This document shows positions 13,154 through 19,715 of a stretch of 31,170 nt of DNA, piece by piece. Position numbers and translations under genes: made by a program. The stretch is taken from the IMG/VR virus record IMGVR_UViG_3300005043_000009, positions 1-31,170 of that record; one strand, written 5' to 3'. The notes below the pieces were generated by a model. The model made no database searches, had not been told where the DNA came from, and was given only the letters and a program-made list of their open reading frames with translations. The stretch is from a virus. How positions within the stretch are numbered: position 1 is the stretch's first letter; every line of letters begins with the position of its first letter.

Positions 13154-13319
13154 AAAGTGGGTCGGCGATAGGAACGGAGATAGATTTATACCTAACCCGA
13201 CAACGTATTTAAACCAAGGTAGATGGATGGACGATTATGAAGAATGTAGGCCAGCTAGCCAAGAAGTTCGACGTAGTGTTACAGAACGGATCAACAACAC
13301 TAGTTGGGCGGACAGCTAG
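12975..13319 (+). CDS. O-like replication protein C-terminal domain
   Basis: 114 residues. The core FEDFWAAWPKGFKAAPKKAA followed by AKLQESEKAAV, RFIPNPTTYLNQGRW is the C-terminal domain of phage replication-initiation proteins related to lambda O, in which FWxxYPRK-KxxAxKAWxKL leads to PxPxTWLNxxRW. The N-terminal DNA-binding winged-helix half is missing, so it may be a stand-alone partner of a helicase loader. RBS GGGGAGAGC; overlaps the next gene by 83 bases. Confidence 0.7.
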   Translation: MIDLFGEVITVGITFEDFWAAWPKGFKAAPKKAAKSWAKLQESEKAAVMEDLEHREQRDKKWVGDRNGDRFIPNPTTYLNQGRWMDDYEECRPASQEVRRSVTERINNTSWADS

Positions 13320-13755
13320 GAGCGTAGATAGAACCAGCGAAATCAAGCGGCTTAATATGTTGTTCGAGAACATGCGCTCGACTTACGACTTCTGGATGCA
13401 CAAGGCTATGGAAGTGGAGGATGACAATACTGATAATGATGGCAATATTGATGAGGATAAACTTAGCGCTAAGGATAAGCGCATCCTAGAGGGCTTAACA
13501 ATTAGCCGTAAGAAGTGGCTGGCTCACCTTCACCCATATACTGATGAACAGATCTCAAGTGCTGTCATTAAATGCGAGGAGACTATAAGCAAACTTGCAG
13601 GACCGACGATTGCCGAATTCTTGAGCTTCTGCAAAGGGGCCAAGTGGGTAGCAGCACATCAAGACTACAAAGCACTGCCGCCGCCGAAGAATGACAACCG
13701 CGAGATAGGACTAAAAGCACTAGACGAAGCTAAGCGTAAAGTAAAGAGGAAATAG
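13237..13755 (+). CDS. P-like replication protein (helicase loader)
   Basis: 172 residues. The stretch KKWLAHLHPYTDEQISSAVI followed by PTIAEFLSFCKGAK follows the pattern of lambda P-type replication proteins (W-x2-L-x-x-YT-x-EQI...PxxxEFxxxC). It should load the host helicase onto the phage origin with the O-like protein. The start at 13237 has only a weak RBS and lies inside the O-like gene (an overlap of 83 bases), so translational coupling is likely. A start at 13357 is possible. Confidence 0.55.
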   Translation: MKNVGQLAKKFDVVLQNGSTTLVGRTARSVDRTSEIKRLNMLFENMRSTYDFWMHKAMEVEDDNTDNDGNIDEDKLSAKDKRILEGLTISRKKWLAHLHPYTDEQISSAVIKCEETISKLAGPTIAEFLSFCKGAKWVAAHQDYKALPPPKNDNREIGLKALDEAKRKVKRK

Positions 13756-13756
13756 C

Positions 13757-13784
13757 TTGTGTTGCAAGGGACATAGAGTATACT
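13757..13784 (+). promoter_or_regulatory. Early/middle promoter, copy 2
   Basis: TTGTGT, 16 bases, TATACT. GGGACA in the spacer and CACATACCAAC plus GAGAGAGAG after the start are in the same places as in the copy at 8941-8968. The palindrome is reduced to one half-site here. Confidence 0.7.
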
Positions 13785-13813
13785 AAACACATACCAACCG
13801 AGAGAGAGCGATC

Positions 13814-14053
13814 ATGACAAACAACACTTTAGAAGCAGTTCAGAAAAGACGCCTAAACGCATACGCGAGAGCCGTTGTTAACGACATCGAAGTGATGGCG
13901 ACAAAGCATGTTCGTGCTGGAGACTCTCAAAAATCACATAATCGAGTGGTAAAAACTTTCGACAACTGCCTGAATGCAGAGTGCGTCAGGTCGCAAATCC
14001 AAGACGCCCTAGAAGCGGTGATTGGCAACAAAGCCGAAGACTACCTCATATAA
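13814..14053 (+). CDS. Hypothetical early protein, 79 residues
   Basis: First gene after promoter copy 2. Helical, basic at the N-terminus (MTNNTLEAVQKRRLNAYARA). No family recognised. Confidence 0.65.
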   Translation: MTNNTLEAVQKRRLNAYARAVVNDIEVMATKHVRAGDSQKSHNRVVKTFDNCLNAECVRSQIQDALEAVIGNKAEDYLI

Positions 14054-14066
14054 ACAGGAGTACGAT

Positions 14067-14252
14067 ATTATCAAACAGATAAAAATCGAGTACAAATCAG
14101 TTTCAGCAATCCTTTCTCTAGAATCGGGAATGTGGATTATCGATAGAGGCGAAGGAGACCCGGCTGAAGTATATCCAGCGAAGCAGTATTCATTGAGTGA
14201 CGCGATAGAGGAATGGCAGAGTTCTATTTCGGATGCGATAGTCACTAACTAA
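14067..14252 (+). CDS. Hypothetical protein with probable AUU start, 61 residues
   Basis: The open frame extends upstream to a TTG at 14022, but that start lies inside the preceding gene without an RBS. AGGAG (14056-14060) stands six bases before an ATT at 14067, and reading from there gives a natural N-terminus (MIKQIKIEYKSVSAILSLES). An AUU start is therefore proposed. Function unknown. Confidence 0.5.
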   Translation: MIKQIKIEYKSVSAILSLESGMWIIDRGEGDPAEVYPAKQYSLSDAIEEWQSSISDAIVTN

Positions 14253-14276
14253 ACGGACCAACAGAGGAGAGAGAAG

Positions 14277-14480
14277 ATGCTAGATGATTTTTGTTTGACC
14301 GAGCACAAAGTAAGCGTTGATGTCATGGGCGTTCCTTATTTTTCGATGGAGAATGGAGACTTCTCCCGCGATCCAGAGAAGGCATTTACGCATTACACAA
14401 AATCAGTGGCTTTACGTGTTCAGGCTGATTTATATCAATCAATGCCCGGGATGATTGTTGACATAATCGAGACTAATTAA
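14277..14480 (+). CDS. Hypothetical protein, 67 residues
   Basis: The leader ACCAACAGAGGAGAGAGAAG precedes the ATG. Begins MLDDFCLTEHKVSVDVMGVP. No motif recognised. Confidence 0.6.
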   Translation: MLDDFCLTEHKVSVDVMGVPYFSMENGDFSRDPEKAFTHYTKSVALRVQADLYQSMPGMIVDIIETN

Positions 14481-14498
14481 CAGAGAGAGGATAGAGAG

Positions 14499-14759
14499 AT
14501 GAATAACGGAGATTCACCGGCAAGTTCAGTAGTAATTAAACCCAGCGCTAGTGCTATTGCTCAATCTAAAGGGCTTGGTATTTCAGCAGATCCTATAGTG
14601 TACACGGGCCTCACCAAGCGGGAGCACTTCGCAGGACTGGCTATGCAGGGGTTATTCAATTCTTTAGATGTTCACGACCTTAAGACGTATGCGGATATTG
14701 CAAAGGGAGCTGTAAATATCGCTGGCCACCTACTAGCAGAGTTAGAGAGGACTAAATAA
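14499..14759 (+). CDS. Hypothetical phage protein, 86 residues
   Basis: Ser/Ala-rich N-terminus of about 40 residues, then TGLTKREHFAGLAMQGLF, a phrase widespread in small phage proteins (GxSxREYFAxxAMQGL), followed by an amphipathic C-terminal helix (AVNIAGHLLAELER). Function unknown. Its stop overlaps the next ATG (TAATG). Confidence 0.7.
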   Translation: MNNGDSPASSVVIKPSASAIAQSKGLGISADPIVYTGLTKREHFAGLAMQGLFNSLDVHDLKTYADIAKGAVNIAGHLLAELERTK

Positions 14760-14968
14760 TGGATATAACATTCGACAGAGAGATGCGGAAGAAGGTGCAG
14801 GACATCAAGAAGCTGAACGATGAGATGACAAGCCTACTTTATAGCGCCGAAGAAGTTAGCAATAAAGAGTTATGGGCGCTTCTCGATGAAAAATCAGAGC
14901 AGTTAGGCATCATAAGTGTCGGCCTAGCGCTAGAACTATACGACCACATAGGAGAGGAAGAAGAGTGA
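14759..14968 (+). CDS. Hypothetical helical protein, 69 residues
   Basis: A charged, mostly helical protein ending in GEEEE. Starts MDITFDREMRKKVQDIKKLN. The stop overlaps the GTG of the next gene. Confidence 0.6.
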   Translation: MDITFDREMRKKVQDIKKLNDEMTSLLYSAEEVSNKELWALLDEKSEQLGIISVGLALELYDHIGEEEE

Positions 14969-15132
14969 AGGACGAAGAAGTAAACGCATCAACAAAGCGA
15001 TCGAGGGAATTCAGAGCCAAGAATCGAAAGGTCAACCTGTACGAGACTAACTTTTTGATACCGGACAACGAAGTATCCAGGGCCGAGATGAAAGCCAAAG
15101 CTAAACAACTGAGAGCGGAGTACGGGAAATGA
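14965..15132 (+). CDS. Small basic protein, 55 residues (GTG start)
   Basis: GTG 14965 in GTGA overlap with GGAAGAAGA upstream. Rich in Lys and Arg (KRSREFRAKNRKVNLYETNF) with a central IPDNEVSRAEMKAKAKQL, so nucleic-acid binding is possible. Overlaps the next gene (ATGA). Confidence 0.6.
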   Translation: MKDEEVNASTKRSREFRAKNRKVNLYETNFLIPDNEVSRAEMKAKAKQLRAEYGK

Positions 15133-15335
15133 GTAAGTGGATAAACATTAAAGACTTTATGGAGTCCAACCTAGCCGGGTATTGCTGGGGTGTCGACTCA
15201 GACGGATATGTGGATATTTGCTTTTACCGCCGTGGGAATTTCTACCTTGGCGATGGCGAGAGTAATGACGTGATAGTCCCCGCTGTAGTAATGGCGATGA
15301 AAATATCAGTACCGCAACCACCGGAGCTACCATGA
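15129..15335 (+). CDS. Hypothetical protein, 68 residues
   Basis: Tyr/Gly/Asp-rich beta-like protein (MSKWINIKDFMESNLAGYCW), ending with VPQPPELP. The phrase GYCWGVDSDGYVDICFY is a likely small beta-domain. Function unknown. Confidence 0.6.
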   Translation: MSKWINIKDFMESNLAGYCWGVDSDGYVDICFYRRGNFYLGDGESNDVIVPAVVMAMKISVPQPPELP

Positions 15336-15406
15336 TCAGCACAATTAAAAACGGAGTTCGGGTATACGAGTACAAGGGCAGGGAATATAAGGGGTGGAGT
15401 TTCTAG
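15332..15406 (+). CDS. Very small protein, 24 residues
   Basis: ATG at 15332 overlaps the preceding stop (ATGA) and the frame ends one base before the NinB GTG. It codes MISTIKNGVRVYEYKGREYK and GWSF. The overlap and spacing suggest translation, at least as a coupling unit for NinB. Confidence 0.45.
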   Translation: MISTIKNGVRVYEYKGREYKGWSF

Positions 15407-15407
15407 C

Positions 15408-15899
15408 GTGAAGATGCGAATACAAAAGCAGGGTGATGCGTTCTATCCGTTCGATGCCGAAGCCGTGGAAGATATGGTGATGGTTAAGGACGATGGCGTA
15501 TTCCTTGTAAGTATCAAATCTCTGAGCAAACGGGACCAGAGAAGCATCGACCAGAATAGAATGCAGTTTAAATGGTACGCAGACGCAGCCAAGCAGGGCG
15601 ACCACACGGCGATGGAGTACAGGGCATACTGTAAGCTGCATTTCGGCGTAAAGCTGCTACGGGCTCACGATGAAGAGTTTAGAGAGATATACGACAAGAT
15701 AATCAGACCTCTACAATACGAGGATAAGCTAGCAATGATGATGGAGCCAATCGACCTGCCGATAACGTCACGCATGAGCGTTGAATTAATGGCGAAGTAT
15801 CTGAAGGAAGTAAGCGACCATTTTCTAGCTCTAGGGTTTCAGCTAACTAAGTTTGAACACTTTGCGGACTGGCTGAAGCAGGATATTAAAAAGCATTAA
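15408..15899 (+). CDS. ninB: NinB (lambda Orf) recombination protein
   Basis: 163 residues. The phrases SLSKRDQRSIDQNRMQFKWY and FGVKLLRAHDEEF, followed by ITSRMSVELMAKYLKEVSDH and a closing DW, are the conserved parts of the NinB/Orf family (Pfam PF05772). Orf binds single-stranded DNA and SSB and helps the annealing recombinase, so it fits the SSB and Rad52-like proteins of this phage. The start is GTG at 15408 with GGAG nine bases upstream; an ATG two codons on is an alternative. Slightly longer than lambda Orf (146). Confidence 0.85.
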   Translation: MKMRIQKQGDAFYPFDAEAVEDMVMVKDDGVFLVSIKSLSKRDQRSIDQNRMQFKWYADAAKQGDHTAMEYRAYCKLHFGVKLLRAHDEEFREIYDKIIRPLQYEDKLAMMMEPIDLPITSRMSVELMAKYLKEVSDHFLALGFQLTKFEHFADWLKQDIKKH

Positions 15900-15913
15900 C
15901 GAGGAATAGAGAG

Positions 15914-16129
15914 ATGAAAATCAAGAAAATACTTAGCCAACATCGCAGAGACTTTCAAGCGGTCTACGAGTGCGAGCATTGCAAGGCTAAAAAGACGTCA
16001 CACGGATACGACGACGCCAACTTTCATAACAACGTAATCCCTGCTATGAAGTGCAGGCGCTGTGGGAAAACTTCATCTGACGAGTACAGTCCGCTGACCA
16101 CAAAATATGCAGAAGGCGTTACGATATAA
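15914..16129 (+). CDS. Small zinc-ribbon protein, 71 residues
   Basis: CEHC (about residues 20-23) and CRRC (about 47-50) form a ribbon of the type found in phage proteins of unknown function. RBS GAGGAATAGAGAG. Sits between NinB and NinG like other nin genes. Confidence 0.65.
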   Translation: MKIKKILSQHRRDFQAVYECEHCKAKKTSHGYDDANFHNNVIPAMKCRRCGKTSSDEYSPLTTKYAEGVTI

Positions 16130-16152
16130 CTAACACTATAAGAGAACGACAA

Positions 16153-16293
16153 ATGAAAAATCAACCATTAGACTTATCAAACAACGAAGACTACAGATGG
16201 CAATTACAGATAGGCGCACTTAAAATAATCTGCTGTGCTATTGCTGGTTACGCCGCGTGGCACTTCATCCCTAAGATTTTGGCGACACTATAG
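16153..16293 (+). CDS. Small membrane protein, 46 residues
   Basis: A polar N-terminus followed by one hydrophobic span (residues 21-44, GALKIICCAIAGYAAWHFIP). Has RBS AGAGAACG. Single-span inner-membrane protein, function unknown. Confidence 0.55.
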   Translation: MKNQPLDLSNNEDYRWQLQIGALKIICCAIAGYAAWHFIPKILATL

Positions 16294-16304
16294 GAGCAAT
16301 AGAG

Positions 16305-16493
16305 ATGCAAGAAATGCTATGCGGCTGCGGAAGAGAAGGTAAATACATCAAGAATATCGGCGGCGAAGAGGTTTTTATGTGCAATAAGCGGAGTAGATGC
16401 CCGTCTTACGAGGAGATAGAGGCGCAGCTAGATTGGTACAAGGAAGCGTTTTTCATGATTAAGAAAATAGCATTGGATAAGCCTGATGCCTAA
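16305..16493 (+). CDS. Small Cys-rich protein, 62 residues
   Basis: CGCG at about residues 6-9 and CNKRSRCPSYEE (about 26-37) give four Cys in two pairs. This form is common among phage small proteins. Function unknown. Overlaps the next gene by 8 bases. Confidence 0.6.
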   Translation: MQEMLCGCGREGKYIKNIGGEEVFMCNKRSRCPSYEEIEAQLDWYKEAFFMIKKIALDKPDA

Positions 16494-16677
16494 CAGCAAC
16501 TGGGACAACTTAAAACTAATGTTCTGCCTAGACCGGCCTAAAGACTACGTGAACCACCTGAAGCAAGAATTAACCGAAGACCAGATGAGGAATAAGCGTG
16601 ATTGGAAAGAATCCAAAAAGAAAGAAGAAGCGTTCGCCAAGCGACTTGAACAAGAAGACGATTCCGCAGCTACATAA
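16486..16677 (+). CDS. Small protein overlapping NinG by 80 bases
   Basis: 63 residues, strongly charged, with a probable coiled coil in the second half (KRDWKESKKKEEAFAKRLEQ). The end shares 80 bases with NinG in another frame. It has its own ATG directly after the previous gene. Whether both frames are translated cannot be told by eye. Confidence 0.5.
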   Translation: MPNSNWDNLKLMFCLDRPKDYVNHLKQELTEDQMRNKRDWKESKKKEEAFAKRLEQEDDSAAT

Positions 16678-17041
16678 GGTGTTGTGGCCGTTATTCTCAA
16701 GATACATCAAGTTAGTGCGTGCTATCGATGGATGGTGTACCTGCTATACGTGTGACAAGCCAATAAAGGTAGGCGGTAATGATTGCGACGGTGGCCACTT
16801 CATACCTAGGACCTACTCGCCCACAAAGTACGATGAGGACAACGTTAGACCGCAATGCTCAGCATGTAACCAGTACCACGAGGGCAAGCCAGTAGAATTC
16901 GAACGAAGGTTAAAGCTGGAAATCGGCGATGATGCAGTGGAGAATCTAAAGCTCAGATCTACTCAGTCATGGAAGTGGAATAGGCCGGACATGGTCGAAC
17001 AGGTTAAGCACTACAAAGCGTTAGTAAGTGAATATTCATAA
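16598..17041 (+). CDS. ninG: NinG/Rap-like recombination protein
   Basis: 147 residues. NinG family (Pfam PF05766). A basic N-terminus with PKRKKKRS, then WCTCYTCDKPI (zinc ligands 49 and 52), GGHFIPR (His67) and RPQCSACN (87, 90), in the right order and spacing; the family is related to HNH folds. Lambda Rap is longer (about 204), so this is the compact form. It resolves branched recombination intermediates in lambda. GTG start at 16598 inside the preceding gene; a coupling mechanism is likely. Confidence 0.88.
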   Translation: MIGKNPKRKKKRSPSDLNKKTIPQLHKVLWPLFSRYIKLVRAIDGWCTCYTCDKPIKVGGNDCDGGHFIPRTYSPTKYDEDNVRPQCSACNQYHEGKPVEFERRLKLEIGDDAVENLKLRSTQSWKWNRPDMVEQVKHYKALVSEYS

Positions 17042-17047
17042 TCATGG

Positions 17048-17053
17048 TACAAT
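17048..17053 (+). promoter_or_regulatory. Possible extended -10 promoter before lysis genes
   Basis: TGGTACAAT is an extended -10 box (TGN plus TACAAT), without a good -35. The 10 bases GTACAATAGTAC are also a near-palindrome. It lies between NinG and the first gene of the lysis region. Confidence 0.4.
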
Positions 17054-17076
17054 AGTACTACACTCAGGAGACAGAC

Positions 17077-17199
17077 ATGGCAAGTGATCGCAAAAAGAGA
17101 CAGGTTAAGCGCAAGGTAGGCAAGCCTAAGTCAGCTAAGCCTAAGTCTGGCAATGCTCGAATCGGCACAATCGATGATCCAAAGAAGAAAAGCAGATGA
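17077..17199 (+). CDS. Small very basic protein, 40 residues
   Basis: Begins MASDRKKRQVKRKVGKPKSA with a short repeat KPKSAKPKSG, then DDPKKKSR. It has CAGGAG RBS. Overlaps the next ATG (ATGA). A nucleic-acid-binding role is possible from charge alone. Confidence 0.6.
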   Translation: MASDRKKRQVKRKVGKPKSAKPKSGNARIGTIDDPKKKSR

Positions 17200-17648
17200 T
17201 TACCCCGTTTGATGCACTACTACCGGTCGGCATACTACTCGCGCTACTGCTTTCGGCGGAGCCCAAGCGCACAGCCATATCGATAGTAATACTGGCTACC
17301 TTGGCAATCACCTTCTACGATTACATGTTTGATGGACTGCTGCCTTATCAACTGGCAGTGATCACGGAATCGATAGCGGGTATATTCCTAGTAGCAATGA
17401 GTAAGCGTATATTTCACAGTAAATTGTTTTTCTACGCTATGTCATTACTCTTATTCTCAAGCGCTACGGTCACGACGCTTTATATTTACGACTTTATACT
17501 GTTACACACGGACTACGTGACGGCCTCGCAAACAATCGCCTTTTCCCACTTAGTTGTCATGCTCACCTTTTCTGATGGAGTACACAATTTTGTTGGAAGC
17601 TTGCATGATCGCATTGCTAGTTTGCGGCTTTATATATCTCGCATATGA
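17196..17648 (+). CDS. Multi-span membrane protein, 150 residues
   Basis: Four hydrophobic segments at about residues 8-20, 28-45, 50-68 and 80-105, and a polar end. It opens the lysis region and may be a holin-like or antiholin-like protein, but no family motif is seen. Overlaps the 40-residue gene by ATGA. Confidence 0.65.
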   Translation: MITPFDALLPVGILLALLLSAEPKRTAISIVILATLAITFYDYMFDGLLPYQLAVITESIAGIFLVAMSKRIFHSKLFFYAMSLLLFSSATVTTLYIYDFILLHTDYVTASQTIAFSHLVVMLTFSDGVHNFVGSLHDRIASLRLYISRI

Positions 17649-17724
17649 GGTAGGAGCAGATGAGCGAAAACTTAAAAGACGCGGGAAAGGCGGTAGGGGC
17701 TGCACTCGGGACGGCTCCAAGTGA
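17575..17724 (+). CDS. Embedded small membrane ORF
   Basis: 49 codons in another frame, overlapping the end of the 150-residue protein and the start of the next gene. It codes MEYTILLEACMIALLVCGFI, one membrane span, and a basic tail (ERKLKRRGKGGR). No RBS is visible, so it is doubtful, but small overlapping membrane ORFs of this kind occur in phage lysis regions. Confidence 0.25.
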   Translation: MEYTILLEACMIALLVCGFIYLAYEVGADERKLKRRGKGGRGCTRDGSK

Positions 17725-17947
17725 GATATTTTCACGGACCGGTCAACTGCTAGCTATCCCGTCTGGATTAGTCCTGATGGGTCTTAACGTGTCAGGCGTG
17801 GAAGTAGGAGAGCATACAATAGCAGCGCCATACGTGACTCTATTCACTGGCGTATTCTGCATGTGGTACGGCGGTAAACGTAAAGACCGGCATTCAGCAG
17901 AGGCTAGAGAGCACGAATTAAACCTGGAGAGGGAGAGGAATAAATGA
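17660..17947 (+). CDS. Putative holin-like protein, 95 residues
   Basis: A polar N-terminus of about 28 residues, two hydrophobic segments (about residues 30-47 and 55-70), and a strongly charged, Glu/Arg-rich tail (REHELNLERERN). The topology fits class II holins and the gene directly precedes the endolysin (overlap ATGA). GTAGGAGCAG RBS. Holin assignment is by topology and place. Confidence 0.6.
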   Translation: MSENLKDAGKAVGAALGTAPSEIFSRTGQLLAIPSGLVLMGLNVSGVEVGEHTIAAPYVTLFTGVFCMWYGGKRKDRHSAEAREHELNLERERNK

Positions 17948-18324
17948 TATCGACGGAGAACTTTAACCCGGTAACGGATCCTAAGTTACTATGCACCTGC
18001 GGAGATTCAGACTGTGATCAAGCTAGCGTATCTCAAGCTACATTAAATAGACTTCAGTTTGTAAGGGATATATTCGGCGGCCCATTAGTTGTTACTTCTG
18101 GCGGTCGATGTGCTAATCATCCTGATGAGATTCACAGAAAGACACCGGCAGACCATCAAAAAGGCCAAGCGGTAGATATTGCCGTTAATGGATTGACGCG
18201 AGGACATGTACTAAAGGCGGGTATCGCTGCGGGATTTAATGCAATAGGCGTAGCAAAGACATTCATCCACCTTGGTTGTCGCTCTGAATTGCCTTCTGGT
18301 CAACTAGTCGTGTGGGTGTATTAG
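17944..18324 (+). CDS. Endolysin, M15-family peptidase
   Basis: 126 residues. D,D- or L,D-peptidase of the M15 zinc type. The zinc motif H-x6-D is at residues 71-78 (HQKGQAVD), the third zinc ligand is His109 in FIHLG, and SGGRC (52-56) is the typical preceding loop with the nearby NHPDE. No signal peptide, so release depends on a holin. Cuts peptide cross-links of peptidoglycan. Its four-base overlap with the holin-like gene supports a lysis cassette. Confident in family. Confidence 0.88.
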   Translation: MISTENFNPVTDPKLLCTCGDSDCDQASVSQATLNRLQFVRDIFGGPLVVTSGGRCANHPDEIHRKTPADHQKGQAVDIAVNGLTRGHVLKAGIAAGFNAIGVAKTFIHLGCRSELPSGQLVVWVY

Positions 18325-18325
18325 C

Positions 18326-18526
18326 ATGAGATGGATAGCGGGTAAATCTCCAGAGAACGGAGACAAGAGAACCAGAACTGTATTCTGCTTATTCCCTAAG
18401 TGGGTATTAGGTCGATGGGTATGGCTCGAGCGAATAACTATCGTAGAGGAATTCCAAAGGACATACGTTAACTATGATGATTGGGATTTTGATTGTTGGG
18501 AAGTGGTCGAGGAGATAACTCAATGA
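18326..18526 (+). CDS. Hypothetical protein, 66 residues
   Basis: Starts MRWIAGKSPENGDKRTRTVF and is rich in Trp (seven in 66). Looks like one of the small phage proteins with FxxFPKxxLGRWxWLE, whose function is not known. Overlaps the next gene by 4 bases. Confidence 0.6.
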   Translation: MRWIAGKSPENGDKRTRTVFCLFPKWVLGRWVWLERITIVEEFQRTYVNYDDWDFDCWEVVEEITQ

Positions 18527-18741
18527 CAGACAACGTATCAATCCTTCCCATAGGCAATGGTGAGCAATACGATCCTGATTTATTCCTTCAAAAAGCAATA
18601 GGAAAGCTGGATACCGTATTGATAATCGGCTCAGATAAAGACGGTGATTTCTTTTTCACTAATACGCTAGGTAAGTCAAAGGACGTTTTGTGGTTGCTAG
18701 AGCTGGCTAGGTTTAATCTGATGGAGGAGGCTAATGAGTAA
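18523..18741 (+). CDS. Hypothetical phage protein, 72 residues
   Basis: The ATG at 18523 overlaps the preceding stop; an upstream in-frame start at 18493 lies inside that gene. The pattern DTVLIIGSDKDGDFFFTNTL followed by LWLLELARFNLME is widespread in small phage proteins of unknown function. The stop overlaps the next ATG. Confidence 0.7.
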   Translation: MTDNVSILPIGNGEQYDPDLFLQKAIGKLDTVLIIGSDKDGDFFFTNTLGKSKDVLWLLELARFNLMEEANE

Positions 18742-19051
18742 AGAAACAGACAAGTTAAACGCTCGCATCAATGAGCTAGAGATAGAGAATAAGCTGATGA
18801 AAGAGCTATTGGCGAATGGGATTATCGAGCGCGGAGATATTAAAGTCCGCCGCTCAGTTATGGAAGACAGCCCTGTCGTTCGAAATCCATACGAACAGGA
18901 ATGGCCAAGTAGGCGCGGCAAGCATGACCGGGAGACATTCACCCTCGTTAACGACATGGACAACATATCAACCAATGAGAAGACGGCACAAACCTGCACT
19001 ATCAATATACCCCCGCAAAAGTGGCACTACCCACCGAGCGCTGAATCATGA
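18734..19051 (+). CDS. Coiled-coil protein in lysis region, 105 residues
   Basis: Residues about 1-35 form a heptad-rich coiled coil (KLNARINELEIENKLMKELL). The rest is polar with no membrane anchor, so this is not a typical Rz/Rz1 spanin. Overlaps both neighbours. Function unknown. Confidence 0.55.
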   Translation: MSKETDKLNARINELEIENKLMKELLANGIIERGDIKVRRSVMEDSPVVRNPYEQEWPSRRGKHDRETFTLVNDMDNISTNEKTAQTCTINIPPQKWHYPPSAES

Positions 19052-19458
19052 TCGGCGTCGCTAAAGCAGGCATAAGTCTAGTAGAGACATTCATTGACAA
19101 GTTTATTCCCGACAAGGATGAAGCTAGCCGGTTAAGACACGCCGCGAATTCGCAGGAGTTCGAAGGCGTGGTTAACTTGGCCCTGGGGCAGATAGAGGTC
19201 AATAAGCAAGAGGCGGCACATGACAGTGTGTTTGTAGCTGGCTGGCGACCATTTGTAGGCTGGGTATGCGGTGTAGGCGTGGGCATTAAGTTCATATTGC
19301 TTCCTATCGTCGAATACATGTGCGTGATATTCATGACCACGGTCCCGAAATTTCCAGAGTTCAACATTGCAGAGCTGATGACGCTGCTGGGTGGGATGCT
19401 AGGGTTTGGCGCTCTCAGAACGTATGAGAAACTTAAGGGCGTATCGAGGGAGAAATAA
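19048..19458 (+). CDS. Holin of the GTA 3-TM type
   Basis: 136 residues. The phrase FVAGWRPFVGWVCGVGVGIK (about 62-81), two further hydrophobic helices, and the ending GGMLGFGALRTYEK match the GTA_holin_3TM family (Pfam PF11351). An N-terminal region of 60 residues is soluble and amphipathic. It should make the membrane holes that release the M15 endolysin. Confident in family. Confidence 0.8.
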   Translation: MIGVAKAGISLVETFIDKFIPDKDEASRLRHAANSQEFEGVVNLALGQIEVNKQEAAHDSVFVAGWRPFVGWVCGVGVGIKFILLPIVEYMCVIFMTTVPKFPEFNIAELMTLLGGMLGFGALRTYEKLKGVSREK

Positions 19459-19460
19459 CA

Positions 19461-19715
19461 ATGAAGCTAAGAGAAGCGCTAGATCACAGTAGGATATTCG
19501 AATACAAAGGCCGTCGATACTTCGCGTTCCTGTATTTGCGCAAGCACCTATGGCCAGATGACTCTAGAAAGAAATTCACGGTAGTCTGTAATGATCACCC
19601 AATGCCGAACAAGACGTATGATTTTAGCTCGAATATCGAAGTTAAGCCGGTGATCAGGATGGAGCAAATGACAAGTTTTAATAAATTATGTAATTCAGGT
19701 ATAATGCCAGCATGA
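19461..19715 (+). CDS. Hypothetical protein, 84 residues
   Basis: Starts two bases after the holin stop, with AGGGAGAAATAACA upstream. Basic and aromatic (MKLREALDHSRIFEYKGRRY). No motif recognised. A TATAAT lies across its end (19700-19705), without a good -35. Confidence 0.55.
   Translation: MKLREALDHSRIFEYKGRRYFAFLYLRKHLWPDDSRKKFTVVCNDHPMPNKTYDFSSNIEVKPVIRMEQMTSFNKLCNSGIMPA

Noticed and set aside
18734-19051. Rz-type spanin
   Set aside because: Coiled coil is present but there is no N-terminal membrane anchor and no embedded lipoprotein ORF with a lipobox that I could find.
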